From NCBI GenBank assembly GCA_946480065.1, contig CAMLJA010000057.1:1-9755 (forward strand): a stretch of 9,755 bases of DNA, given 5' to 3'. The notes beneath the pieces are model-generated. The model ran no database searches. It was not told where the DNA came from and saw only the letters and a list, made by a program, of their open reading frames with translations. The translations under genes were made by a program, and so were the position numbers. Below, one piece after another: positions 1 through 6,960 of the stretch (positions are counted from its first letter, which is position 1; every line of letters begins with the position of its first letter). Source of the stretch: an uncultured Thermomonas sp. (GTDB lineage Bacteria > Pseudomonadota > Gammaproteobacteria > Xanthomonadales > Xanthomonadaceae).

Positions 1-55
1 TCGCGAGGGCCGGGAATCGCCCGGGCGGGGCATCGGAGATGGCGCGCCCGGAGGG
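1..55. repeat. Direct repeat, copy 1: tRNA-Arg 3' end plus trailer
   Basis: These 55 bases are identical to 115-169, and the next base (56 versus 170) is the first mismatch. Read on the minus strand, 55 to 40 is the 3' strand of the T-stem, the 3' acceptor strand, the discriminator base and CCA of the tRNA-Arg gene, and 39 to 1 is its trailer. No T-loop, anticodon arm or 5' half follows, so this is not a second tRNA gene. The repeat reaches the window edge and may be longer. Its trailer part contains a 5-bp hairpin (10-14 with 20-24). A duplicated tRNA 3' end is the usual trace of tyrosine-integrase insertion, but a local tandem duplication would look the same here. Confidence 0.85.
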
Positions 56-114
56 GTGAGTCGGCGGGTTTGCGAACCACCGGTTCGCGCGCCGGACGAA
101 CGCCCGAGCGCTGG

Positions 115-169
115 TCGCGAGGGCCGGGAATCGCCCGGGCGGGGCATCGGAGATGGCGCGCCCGGAGGG
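115..169. repeat. Direct repeat, copy 2: intact tRNA-Arg 3' end plus trailer
   Basis: This is the partner of the copy at 1-55, offset by 114 bp and without mismatch over 55 bases. It overlaps the 3' terminal 16 nt of the intact tRNA gene. The 59 bp between the copies (56-114) are unrelated to the tRNA and contain a 7-bp inverted repeat (72-78 with 82-88, loop of 3). No gene is credible in 1-153. Confidence 0.85.
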
Positions 170-230
170 ATTCGAACCCCCGACCAATGGCTTCGGAAGC
201 CACTACTCTATCCGGCTGAGCTACGGGCGC
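154..230 (-). tRNA. tRNA-Arg (anticodon CCG)
   Basis: Reading the minus strand from 230 to 154 gives a 77-nt cloverleaf. The 7-bp acceptor stem pairs GCGCCCG with CGGGCGC. The D-arm contains AGCTCAGCCGGATAGAG. The anticodon loop is TTCCGAA, so the anticodon is CCG, which reads the CGG arginine codon. The T-loop is TTCGAAT on a 5-bp stem with one G-U pair. The discriminator base is G and the CCA end is encoded (154-156). The gene is divergent from ubiA, and the 78 bp between them must hold both promoters. A GAGAAT hexamer on the minus strand (268-263) is a possible -10, but I see no good -35. The 3' end is duplicated at 1-55. Confidence 0.95.
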
Positions 231-274
231 GTGCCGCGCGGCGGCGTGCGCCGCGGACGCGCATTCTCGCACGA

Positions 275-302
275 TTGCAGCCCGGCGTGCCGCTGCTAGG
301 CT
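275..302 (+). promoter_or_regulatory. Putative ubiA promoter placing the start point at the ATG
   Basis: TTGCAG (275-280), a 16-nt spacer and TAGGCT (297-302) are a plausible weak -35/-10 pair. The -10 ends 6 nt before the ubiA ATG at 309, so transcription would begin at or next to the A of the start codon. There is no purine-rich ribosome-binding site between the hexamer and the ATG. The same 6-nt geometry recurs at two other genes in the window. The call rests on sequence alone. Confidence 0.4.
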
Positions 303-308
303 AGCGCC

Positions 309-1232
309 ATGCCCTACGAACGCGACTTCGCCCCGCTGCCCGCCCCCGAGCCGCGCTGGCGCGAGCGCCTGCGCCAGTACTGGCGGCTGGTCCGCGGCGA
401 CCGTCCGATCGGCTGGCTGCTGCTGCTGTGGCCCACGTGGTGGGGCCTGTGGCTGGCGGCCGGCGGGGTGCCGCCCGCGTGGCCGCTGCTGGTGTTCTCG
501 CTGGGCGTGTGGCTGACCCGCTCCGCCGGCTGCGTGATCAATGACTACGCCGACCGCTGGCTGGACGCCGGGGTGGAGCGGACCCGCGACCGGCCGCTGG
601 CCACCGGCGCGGTGTCCGGCCGCGAGGCCCTGGCCGTGTTCGCGGTGCTGATGCTGGCGGCCTTCGCGCTGGTGCTGACGCTGAACCGGCTCACGGTGTG
701 GATGAGCGTGGTCGGCGTGCTGCTGGCCGCCAGCTATCCCTACCTCAAGCGTCATACCTACCTGCCGCAGGTCTACCTCGGCATGGCCTTCGGCTGGGGC
801 ATCCCGATGGGCTTCGCCGCGCTGACCGGCGCGGTGCCGCCGATCGCCTGGGTGCTGTACGTGGCCAACATCTTCTGGGCGACCGCCTACGACACCTGGT
901 ACGCGATGGTGGACCGCGAGGACGACCTGCGCATGGGCGCCAAGTCCACCGCCATCCTGTTCGGCGACATGGACCTGGCCGCGCAGGGCGTGCTGTACGC
1001 GTGCATGTTCCTCGCGCTGGCGCTGGTCGGGCGCGATGCCGGGATGGGGCCTTGGTACTGGGGCGGGCTGGGCGCCGCGCTGGTGCTGGTGGGGTGGGAA
1101 TTCGCGATCGCCCGCGGGCGCGAACGCGCCGCCTGCTTCCGCGCCTTCCTGCACAACAACTGGGTGGGCCTGGCGGTCTTCGCGGGCATCGCGCTCGACC
1201 ACGCGCTGCGGGCGAAGGTGGTCGTCGCCTGA
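309..1232 (+). CDS. ubiA: 4-hydroxybenzoate polyprenyltransferase UbiA
   Basis: This integral inner-membrane enzyme transfers a polyprenyl (probably octaprenyl) chain to 4-hydroxybenzoate, the first committed step of ubiquinone synthesis. The 307-residue product has the usual length and the two Asp-rich motifs that bind Mg-pyrophosphate: NDYADRWLD at residues 78-86, and a second motif from D195 through DREDD at 202-206, followed by GAKSTA. Hydrophobic segments fill most of the remainder (for example 35-50, 58-70, 107-126, 130-143, 155-173, 177-192, 225-240), as expected for a UbiA-fold protein with about eight or nine helices. ATG at 309 is chosen because the N-terminus resembles relatives, with the W-RLxRxDRPIGW stretch near residue 25. 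No Shine-Dalgarno sequence precedes it and the transcript may be leaderless. The gene stands alone and converges on comF 19 bp away. I cannot judge prenyl chain length from sequence. Confidence 0.97.
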   Translation: MPYERDFAPLPAPEPRWRERLRQYWRLVRGDRPIGWLLLLWPTWWGLWLAAGGVPPAWPLLVFSLGVWLTRSAGCVINDYADRWLDAGVERTRDRPLATGAVSGREALAVFAVLMLAAFALVLTLNRLTVWMSVVGVLLAASYPYLKRHTYLPQVYLGMAFGWGIPMGFAALTGAVPPIAWVLYVANIFWATAYDTWYAMVDREDDLRMGAKSTAILFGDMDLAAQGVLYACMFLALALVGRDAGMGPWYWGGLGAALVLVGWEFAIARGRERAACFRAFLHNNWVGLAVFAGIALDHALRAKVVVA

Positions 1233-1260
1233 CGTCCGCCGGGGCCGCCGCTCAGGCGAC
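1224..1260. terminator. Inverted repeat joining the ubiA and comF stop codons
   Basis: GTCGCCTGA (1224-1232) and TCAGGCGAC (1252-1260) are perfect 9-bp complements around a 19-nt GC-rich loop. Each arm is the last three codons of one gene, because both ubiA and comF end in Val-Ala-stop written GTC GCC TGA. The hairpin would form in either transcript. There is no T-run on either side, so it is not a canonical intrinsic terminator. It may slow exonucleases or polymerase, or be partly coincidence of shared codons. Confidence 0.35.
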
Positions 1261-1977
1261 CCGCGCGCAGACCCACGCGTCCACCCGGGTCACGCCGGCT
1301 GCGCGCAGCGCGCGGGCCGCAGCATGCAGGGTGGCGCCGGTGGTCATCACGTCGTCGATGAGCGCCACGTGGCCGGGCAGCGCGATGCCGGGCGCCACCG
1401 CGAACGCCCCGCGCAGGTTGCGCCGGCGCGCCCCGGCGTCCAGCCGCGACTGCGCGCGGGTGCCGCGCGTCCGCTGCAACGCATCGGCCAGCAGCGGCAG
1501 GTTCAGCGCGCGGGCCAGCGGGCGCGCCAGCTCCAGCGCCTGGTCGTAGCCGCGTTGGCGCAGGCGCGTTCGGTGCAGCGGCAGCGGGAGGATCGCCTGC
1601 GGACGCACCGCGTCTTGCAACGCATCCGCCATGCACTGCGCCAGCACCCGGCCGGCGGCGAAGTCGCCGTGGAACTTCAGCCGCGGCAGCAGCCGGTCCA
1701 GCGGGAAGCGGTAGTCGAACGCCGCCCGCACCTCGTCCAGCGGCGGCGGCGCCTGCAGGCACTGGCCGCAGGTGCCGGCCTCGGGCAGCGGCAGCGCGCA
1801 GCGCGGACAGGCCGGGCCCTGCCAAGGCAGCTCGGCGAAGCAGGCCGCGCACAGGTCGCGCCGGTGCGCGCCGGGCTCCCCGCAGACCAGGCAGCGCAGC
1901 GGGAACAGCCAGGCCCACGGGGCCGGGGGGCGGCCGTCAACCGCAGGCAGGGAGGTTTGGTTGACGGTGCCGGCCAT
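1252..1977 (-). CDS. comF: ComF family phosphoribosyltransferase-like protein
   Basis: The 241-residue product belongs to the ComF/GntX family, which is tied to DNA uptake during natural transformation. The exact biochemical activity is not established. The N-terminus has paired Cys motifs (CLVC, CAAC, CPRC, CGQC between about residues 30 and 75) typical of its zinc-binding domain. The C-terminal half is a type I phosphoribosyltransferase fold, with the ribose-phosphate loop [13 protein letters not shown] near residue 210. ATG at 1977 is the only start that neither runs into bioB nor cuts the Cys domain; an upstream in-frame ATG at 2028 would overlap the bioB start. A weak CTGACG / 17 nt / CAGTCT promoter ends 7 nt before this ATG. 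The gene diverges from bioB with 49 bp between the starts, and codons 4-15 coincide with the putative BirA operator. comF could therefore be partly coupled to biotin status, which is inference. Confidence 0.93.
   Translation of the reverse strand: MAGTVNQTSLPAVDGRPPAPWAWLFPLRCLVCGEPGAHRRDLCAACFAELPWQGPACPRCALPLPEAGTCGQCLQAPPPLDEVRAAFDYRFPLDRLLPRLKFHGDFAAGRVLAQCMADALQDAVRPQAILPLPLHRTRLRQRGYDQALELARPLARALNLPLLADALQRTRGTRAQSRLDAGARRRNLRGAFAVAPGIALPGHVALIDDVMTTGATLHAAARALRAAGVTRVDAWVCARVA
1934..1967. promoter_or_regulatory. Candidate BirA (biotin repressor) operator
   Basis: A perfect 9-bp inverted repeat, CCGTCAACC (1934-1942) and GGTTGACGG (1959-1967), is separated by 16 bp. BirA operators known from E. 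coli and Bacillus have arms close to TTGTnAACC and GGTTnACAA with a spacer of about 15. The core GTnAACC/GGTTnAC and the spacing match here; the outer bases are C/G rather than T/A. It lies 60-93 bp upstream of bioB, and its right arm supplies the TTGACG -35 element, so bound BirA would block the operon promoter. It also lies inside the first codons of comF. No experimental support is visible and birA is not in the window. Confidence 0.6.
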
Positions 1978-1989
1978 GCGTTCCAGACT
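1961..1989 (+). promoter_or_regulatory. Putative bioB operon promoter
   Basis: TTGACG (1961-1966) differs from the sigma-70 -35 consensus at one base. After exactly 17 bp comes CAGACT (1984-1989), a weak -10 sharing A2, A4 and T6. Transcription would begin near 1996, leaving a leader of about 31 nt with a purine stretch CGGAAAA before the bioB ATG. The -35 sits in one arm of the candidate BirA operator. Confidence 0.5.
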
Positions 1990-2026
1990 GCCGCCCTTGC
2001 CGCAGCGCGTCAGTCGGAAAACCCCC

Positions 2027-3061
2027 ATGCCCCAGGTCGCCGCTTTCCCCATCCGCCACGACTGGTCCCGCGCCGAGGTCGAAGCCCTGTTCGACCTGCC
2101 CTTCACCGAGCTGCTGCACCGCGCCGGCAGCGCGCACCGCCAGCATTTCGACCCGGCCGAGGTGCAGGTGTCCACGCTGCTGTCGGTGAAGACCGGCGGC
2201 TGCCCGGAGGACTGCGGCTATTGCCCGCAGGCCGCGCGCTACCACACCGGCGTGGAGGCGACCAAGCTGATGGAGACCGACGCGGTGATCGAGCGCGCGC
2301 GCCAGGCCAAGGCCGCGGGCGCCTCGCGCTTCTGCATGGGCGCGGCCTGGCGCAGCCCGAAGGACCGCGACATCCCGAAGGTCGCGGCGATGATCCGCGA
2401 GGTGAAGGCGCTGGGCCTGGAGACCTGCGCGACGCTGGGCATGCTCAGCGGCACCCAGGCGCAGGCGCTGAAGGCCGCGGGCCTGGACTACTACAACCAC
2501 AACCTCGACACCGACCCCGACTACTACGGCGACATCATCCACACCCGCGAGGTGCAGGACCGCCTGGACACGCTGGCGCACGTGCGCGACGCCGGCATGA
2601 AGACCTGCTGCGGCGGGATCGTCGGCATGGGCGAATCGCGCCGCCAGCGCGCCGGCCTGCTGCAGACCCTGGCCAACCTGCCGGCGCACCCGGATTCGGT
2701 GCCGATCAACCGCCTGGTGCAGGTGGAAGGCACGCCGCTGCACGGCACGGTGGAGCTGGATCCGTTCGAGTTCGTCCGCACCGTCGCGGTGGCGCGGATC
2801 CTGATGCCGGCCTCGATGGTGCGCCTGTCGGCCGGCCGCGAGAGCATGAGCGACGAGCTGCAGGCGCTGTGCTTCACCGCCGGCGCGAACTCGATCTTCT
2901 ATGGCGAGAAACTGCTGACCACCGGCAATCCCGACACCGGACGCGACCTGGCGCTGTTCGCGCGGCTGGGCCTGCGGCCGATGCCGCTGGAGGCGGGCGC
3001 GGACGATGCCATCGACGCCTGCACCGCCACCGTGCACGCCGGCATCACCGAAGCCGCCTGA
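2027..3061 (+). CDS. bioB: Biotin synthase BioB
   Basis: This cytosolic radical-SAM enzyme inserts sulfur into dethiobiotin, the last step of biotin synthesis. The product is 344 residues long. The [4Fe-4S] ligands C59, C63 and C66 lie in [10 protein letters not shown], and the [2Fe-2S] ligands C103, C134, C194 and R266 (in VRLSAGR) are all present, each shifted by exactly six residues from E. coli BioB. The YNHNLDT substrate/SAM stretch at 156-162 and the C-terminal FYGEKLLTT segment are intact. ATG at 2027 gives the family N-terminus ([18 protein letters not shown]). An in-frame ATG at 1976 is rejected because the likely promoter -10 lies downstream of it. It is the first gene of a five-gene operon, three bases ahead of bioF, behind a likely BirA-controlled promoter. 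Confidence 0.98.
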   Translation: MPQVAAFPIRHDWSRAEVEALFDLPFTELLHRAGSAHRQHFDPAEVQVSTLLSVKTGGCPEDCGYCPQAARYHTGVEATKLMETDAVIERARQAKAAGASRFCMGAAWRSPKDRDIPKVAAMIREVKALGLETCATLGMLSGTQAQALKAAGLDYYNHNLDTDPDYYGDIIHTREVQDRLDTLAHVRDAGMKTCCGGIVGMGESRRQRAGLLQTLANLPAHPDSVPINRLVQVEGTPLHGTVELDPFEFVRTVAVARILMPASMVRLSAGRESMSDELQALCFTAGANSIFYGEKLLTTGNPDTGRDLALFARLGLRPMPLEAGADDAIDACTATVHAGITEAA

Positions 3062-3064
3062 GCC

Positions 3065-4288
3065 ATGCCGCCGCGTCCGCTCCTGCGCGAGCGCGTCGAC
3101 GCCGCGCGCCAGTCGCGGCTGGCCGCCCACCGCATCCGCACCCGCCGCGAAGTGCTGCGCCGCGATGGCGTGCGCTGCCAGGTGCGCGATGACGCCGGCG
3201 GCGAGCGCTGGCTGACGGCGTTCTGCAGCAACGACTACCTGGGCCTGTCCCAGCAGTTCGGGGTGGTCGGCGCGCTGGAGGCCGCGGCCGCGCGCGAGGG
3301 CACCGGCGCCACCGCCTCGCACCTGGTCTGCGGCCACCATGCCGCGCACGCGGCGCTGGAGCGCGAGGTCGCCGACTGGCTCGGCGTGCCGGCCGCGCTG
3401 CTGTTCGGCAGCGGCTATGCCGCCAACCTGGCGGTGCTGCAAGCGCTGCTGGGAGCGGACGACGTCTGCGTGCAGGACCGCCTCAACCACGCCAGCCTGA
3501 TCGACGGCGCGCGCCTGGCCGGCTGCGCGCTGCGCCGCTATCCGCATGCCGATGCCGAAGGCGCGCTGCGGCAGCTGCGCGCCGCGCCCGACGGCGCCGC
3601 GGTGCTGGCCACCGACGGTGTCTTCAGCATGGACGGCGACGTGGCGCCGCTGAAGCTGCTGGCGCTGGTGGCGCGGGCGCAGCGCGCCACCCTGTACGTG
3701 GACGACGCGCACGGGATCGGCGTGCTCGGCCCCGACGGGCGCGGCAGCGTCGCGGACGCCGGACTCGCGGTCGACGCGGTGCCGCTGCAGCTGGTCACCC
3801 TGGGCAAGGCGCTGGGCGGCCACGGTGCGCTGGTGGCGGGCGACGCCGACCTGGTCCGCCACCTGGCGGAAACCGCGCGGCCCTACATCTACACCACCGC
3901 GCTGCCGCCGGCCCAGGCCGCCGCCGCGCTGGCCGCGGTCCGGCTGGCGCGGCGCGACCACTGGCGGCGGGAAAAACTGGGCGCCGCGATCGCCCGGCTG
4001 CGCGACGGCGCGGCCCGGCACGGCTTCGAACTGCTGCCCTCGGCCACGCCGATCCAGCCGCTGCACTGCGGCGACGAGGCCACCGCGCTGGCGATGGCGG
4101 CGGCGCTGGAGGCACAGGGCTACTGGGTGTCCGCGATCCGCCCGCCCACCGTGCCGGAGGGCCGCGCGCGCCTGCGCATCACCCTGTCCGCCCTGCACGC
4201 CGAGGCCGAGGTCGACGGCCTGCTGGAGGCGTTGTGCTGGGCGCGCGACGCCGTGGCGCTGGGCTACCGCGAGGCCGCGGGTGGCTGA
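3065..4288 (+). CDS. bioF: 8-amino-7-oxononanoate synthase BioF
   Basis: This PLP enzyme condenses a pimeloyl thioester with L-alanine and releases CO2 to give 8-amino-7-oxononanoate, the first biotin-ring intermediate. The 407-residue product belongs to the alpha-oxoamine synthase group. The PLP lysine is K248 in [11 protein letters not shown], the cofactor aspartate and histidine are D213 and H216 in VDDAHGIG, and the stacking histidine is H142 in NHASLIDG. The [10 protein letters not shown] motif near residue 52 and the Gly-rich SGYAAN segment near 116 are in place. It is somewhat longer than the E. coli enzyme (384), mainly through a longer N-terminus. ATG at 3065 lies three bases after the bioB stop, and the 3' end overlaps bioH by 8 bp, which implies translational coupling. 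Confidence 0.97.
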   Translation: MPPRPLLRERVDAARQSRLAAHRIRTRREVLRRDGVRCQVRDDAGGERWLTAFCSNDYLGLSQQFGVVGALEAAAAREGTGATASHLVCGHHAAHAALEREVADWLGVPAALLFGSGYAANLAVLQALLGADDVCVQDRLNHASLIDGARLAGCALRRYPHADAEGALRQLRAAPDGAAVLATDGVFSMDGDVAPLKLLALVARAQRATLYVDDAHGIGVLGPDGRGSVADAGLAVDAVPLQLVTLGKALGGHGALVAGDADLVRHLAETARPYIYTTALPPAQAAAALAAVRLARRDHWRREKLGAAIARLRDGAARHGFELLPSATPIQPLHCGDEATALAMAAALEAQGYWVSAIRPPTVPEGRARLRITLSALHAEAEVDGLLEALCWARDAVALGYREAAGG

Positions 4289-5063
4289 GCGCGGCCTGCA
4301 CGTGGAGGTGGCCGGCAGCGGTCCGCCGCTGGTCCTGCTGCACGGCTGGGCGATGCACGGCGGCATCCTGTCTCCGCTGGTCGAGGCCCTGCGCGCGCGC
4401 CGCACCCTGCACGTGGTCGACCTGCCCGGCCACGGGCGCAGCCGCGACTGCGGCGTTCCGCTGGCGCTGGACGCCTGCGCGCAGGCGGTGCTGGCCGCGG
4501 TGCCGGACGCGCCCTGGTGCGGCTGGTCGCTGGGCGGGCTGGTGGCGCTGCGCGCGGCCAGCCTGCGGCCCGCGCGCCTCCCTGCGCTGGCGATGCTGTG
4601 CGCCACGCCGAAATTCGTGGTCGCCGACGACTGGCCGCAGGGCATGCCGGCGGCAGTGTTCCAGGGCTTCGCCGACGGGCTGCGCGGCGACTGGCGCGCC
4701 ACCATCGAGCGCTTCATCGCGCTGGAGGCGTTCGGTTCCGACCACATGCGCGAGGAGCTGCGGATGCTGCGCGAGCAGGTGCTGGCGCACGGCGAACCCT
4801 CGCCGCGCGTGCTCGCCGAAGGCCTGGCGCTGCTGCAGGCGGCCGACCTGCGCGAGGCCCTGCCCGCGCTGGCGGTGCCGAGCCTGTGGATCGCCGGCCG
4901 CCGCGACCGCCTGGTCAACCCGGAGGCGATGCGCGCCAGCGCGGCGCGCGCGCCGGACGCGCGCTTCGTGCAGGTGGAGCACGCCGGCCACGCGCCGTTC
5001 CTGACCCATGCCGGCGCGGTGGCCGACGCCCTGCGCGACTTCCTGGCCGAGGCCGGGGCATGA
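4281..5063 (+). CDS. bioH: Pimeloyl-[acyl-carrier protein] methyl ester esterase BioH
   Basis: BioH hydrolyses the methyl ester of pimeloyl-ACP and so ends the BioC/BioH route that lets fatty acid synthesis build pimelate. The product is a 260-residue alpha/beta hydrolase. The catalytic triad is S83 in GWSLGG, D209 in GRRDRLV and H237 in EHAGHAPFL, positions 1-2 residues from those of E. coli BioH. The oxyanion-loop motif [10 protein letters not shown] is at 19-28. The start is inferred as GTG at 4281 ([10 protein letters not shown]): the frame has no usable ATG near the domain start, and GTG places a GAGG-type ribosome site a few bases upstream within bioF. It overlaps the bioF end by 8 bp, and its TGA is embedded in the ATGA overlap with bioC. 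Confidence 0.95.
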   Translation: MAERGLHVEVAGSGPPLVLLHGWAMHGGILSPLVEALRARRTLHVVDLPGHGRSRDCGVPLALDACAQAVLAAVPDAPWCGWSLGGLVALRAASLRPARLPALAMLCATPKFVVADDWPQGMPAAVFQGFADGLRGDWRATIERFIALEAFGSDHMREELRMLREQVLAHGEPSPRVLAEGLALLQAADLREALPALAVPSLWIAGRRDRLVNPEAMRASAARAPDARFVQVEHAGHAPFLTHAGAVADALRDFLAEAGA

Positions 5064-5968
5064 GCGCGCCGCTGTTCGATGCCCGGCAAGTCCGGCGCGC
5101 GTTCTCGCGCTCCGCCGCCAGCTACGACGCCGCCGCCGGGCTGCAGCACGCGGTGGAGGCGCGGCTGCTGGAGTCGCTGGACTACCTGGACGATCCCGCG
5201 CTGCAGCGTCCGCCGCCGCAGCGCCTGCTGGACCTGGGCTGCGGCACCGGCCGTGCCAGCGCGGCCATGCAGAAGCGCTGGCCGAAGGCGGAGGTGGTGT
5301 CCATGGACCTGGCGCTGCCGATGCTGCGCCAGGCGCGCGCGGCGTCGCGCCGGCGCAATCCGTTCGCGCGGGTGCCGGCGCAGGTCTGCGCCGACGCGCG
5401 CGCGCTGCCGCTGGCGGACGCCAGCGTGGACGTACTGTTCTCCAACCTGTGCCTGCAGTGGGTCGAGGACCTCGACGCGGTGCTGGCCGGCTTCCGCCGG
5501 GTGCTGAAGCCGCACGGGCTGCTGCTGTTCAGCACCTTCGGGCCGGCCACGCTGTGGGAACTGCGCGAGGCGTTCGCCCGCGCCGACGACGCCCCGCACG
5601 TCAGTCCGTTCGCGGACATCGCCGGCGTGGGCGATGCGCTGGTGCGCGCCGGCTTCCACCAGCCGGTGCTGGACCGCGAGGACGAGACCACCCACTACCC
5701 GGACCTGCCGGCGCTGATGCGCGAGCTGCGCGCGATCGGCGCCACCAACGCGCTGGCCTCGCGCCGGCACACGCTGACCGGGCGCGCGCGCTTCCGCGCC
5801 GCGGCCGACGCCTACGAACCGCAGCGCGATGCCCGCGGCCTGCCCGCCAGCTGGGAGATCATCAGCGCGATGGCGTGGGCGCCCGAGGCCGGCACCCCGT
5901 TCCGCGAAGGCGGCATGGACGTGGTCGCGGTGCCGCTCTCGCGCATCCCGGTGCGCCGCCGCGCATGA
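5060..5968 (+). CDS. bioC: Malonyl-[acyl-carrier protein] O-methyltransferase BioC
   Basis: BioC uses S-adenosylmethionine to methylate the free carboxyl of a malonyl thioester, disguising it so that the fatty acid cycle can extend it to pimeloyl methyl ester. The product is a 302-residue class I methyltransferase. Motif I, LDLGCGTG, is at 57-64, the acidic SAM ribose ligand is in VVSMDLALPML around 84-94, motif DARALPLADASVDVLFSN follows, and LQWVEDL is typical of BioC. The N-terminal VRRAFSRSAASYD stretch is also characteristic. It is about 50 residues longer than the E. coli enzyme. ATG at 5060 overlaps the bioH stop by 4 bp (ATGA), and its own stop overlaps the next gene in the same way, so translation is chained through bioH-bioC-permease. 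Confidence 0.95.
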   Translation: MSAPLFDARQVRRAFSRSAASYDAAAGLQHAVEARLLESLDYLDDPALQRPPPQRLLDLGCGTGRASAAMQKRWPKAEVVSMDLALPMLRQARAASRRRNPFARVPAQVCADARALPLADASVDVLFSNLCLQWVEDLDAVLAGFRRVLKPHGLLLFSTFGPATLWELREAFARADDAPHVSPFADIAGVGDALVRAGFHQPVLDREDETTHYPDLPALMRELRAIGATNALASRRHTLTGRARFRAAADAYEPQRDARGLPASWEIISAMAWAPEAGTPFREGGMDVVAVPLSRIPVRRRA

Positions 5969-6957
5969 GCGCGCCGCGGCGGGCGCTGCTGGCGGTGGGG
6001 CTGTCGCTGCTGTCGGCGCTGTTCTTCACCGCGACCTACGTGCTCAACCGCGCGGCCGCGCTGGAGGGCGGGCCGTGGCTGTGGACCGCGGTGCTGCGCT
6101 ATCTGATCGTGCTGCCGCTGCTGCTGCCGCTGATGCCCTGGCAGGGCGGCGTGGCGCCGGCGTGGCGCGCGATCCGGGCGGCGCCGCTGGCGTGGCTGGG
6201 CTGGAGCGGGATCGGCTTCGTCGCCTTCTACCTCCTGCTGAGCTACGCCGCCGCCAGCGGCCCGGCCTGGCTGGTGGCCGGCAGCTTTCAGACCACCGCG
6301 CTGGCCGGGATGCTGTGCGCGCCGCTGCTGTACCGCGACGCGCGGGCGCGGATCCCGCGCGCCGGGTTCGCGGTGGGCGTGCTGATCCTGGCCGGGGTGC
6401 TGCTGATGCAGCGCGGGCACGCGCACGGCGCGCTGGACGCGCGCGGCTGGCTGGCGATGCTGTGCGTGGTGGCCAGCGCGTTCGCCTATCCGCTGGGCAA
6501 CCGCGGCCTGCTGCTGCACCTGGAGCGCCGCGGGGTCGAACTCAACGCCACCCAGCGCGTGTTCGGCCTGACCCTGGCCAGCCAGCCGGCGTGGCTGGCG
6601 CTGGCCTGCGTGGCGTGGGCGCAGTCCGGCCCGCCGTCGGCCGGGCAGGCGCTGCTGGCGGCCGGGGTGGCGCTGAGCGCGGGCGTGGTCGCCACCATCC
6701 TGTTCTTCCAGGCCACCGGCATGGTCCGCGACAGCGGCACCGGGCTGGGCGCGGTGGAGGCGATGCAGGCGGCCGAGGTGCTGTTCGCCGCGCTGCTGGG
6801 CGCGCTGTTCCTGGGCGAGGCGTGGCCGCGCGGGCAGGCGCTGGGCGGCGCGCTGATGGTGGTCGCGGGGATCGCCCTGTTCGCCTGGGTGGTGGCGCGC
6901 GACGCCGCGCGCGACCGCCGCGGGCTGCGGGCGCTGCGCAGCGACCGCGGCGGCTAG
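5965..6957 (+). CDS. DMT-superfamily permease (EmrE/PF13536-like), last gene of the biotin operon
   Basis: The 330-residue protein has about ten hydrophobic segments (near 7-27, 37-57, 76-95, 102-122, 133-149, 160-180, 199-218, 229-250, 264-284, 292-311) in two five-helix halves, the plan of the drug/metabolite transporter superfamily. The first segment, LSALFFTATYVLNRA followed by GGPWLWTAVLRY, recalls the family annotated as multidrug resistance efflux transporter (Pfam PF13536). The ninth segment carries the usual EVLFAALLGALFLGE signature. An Arg-rich tail (312-330) is probably cytoplasmic by the positive-inside tendency. Its ATG overlaps the bioC stop in ATGA, so it is translated with the biotin genes. 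Transport of biotin, a precursor or a by-product is an inference from location; the substrate cannot be read from sequence. Confidence 0.9.
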   Translation: MSAPRRALLAVGLSLLSALFFTATYVLNRAAALEGGPWLWTAVLRYLIVLPLLLPLMPWQGGVAPAWRAIRAAPLAWLGWSGIGFVAFYLLLSYAAASGPAWLVAGSFQTTALAGMLCAPLLYRDARARIPRAGFAVGVLILAGVLLMQRGHAHGALDARGWLAMLCVVASAFAYPLGNRGLLLHLERRGVELNATQRVFGLTLASQPAWLALACVAWAQSGPPSAGQALLAAGVALSAGVVATILFFQATGMVRDSGTGLGAVEAMQAAEVLFAALLGALFLGEAWPRGQALGGALMVVAGIALFAWVVARDAARDRRGLRALRSDRGG

Positions 6958-6960
6958 GGC

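Noticed and set aside
1..55. Second tRNA gene or complete tRNA pseudogene
   Set aside because: Only the 3' terminal 16 nt of the tRNA are present; no T-loop, anticodon arm or D-arm can be found in 56-114.
56..304. 82-codon plus-strand open frame
   Set aside because: It runs antisense through the tRNA-Arg gene; its GGIRTPDQWLRKPLLYPAELRAR-like core is the familiar false translation of the complement of a tRNA.
1976..2026. Earlier in-frame ATG for bioB at 1976
   Set aside because: It would put the start upstream of the likely -10 at 1984-1989 and add residues absent from the BioB family.
1036..3192. 718-codon plus-strand open frame across ubiA, comF and bioB
   Set aside because: It is Arg/Ala/Pro-rich, out of frame with bioB and antisense to comF, and has no recognisable domain.
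1937..5770. 1277-codon minus-strand open frame opposite the biotin operon
   Set aside because: It is antisense to four recognised genes, shows low-complexity His/Arg/Gln/Ala composition, and is the expected product of extreme third-position GC, not a protein family.
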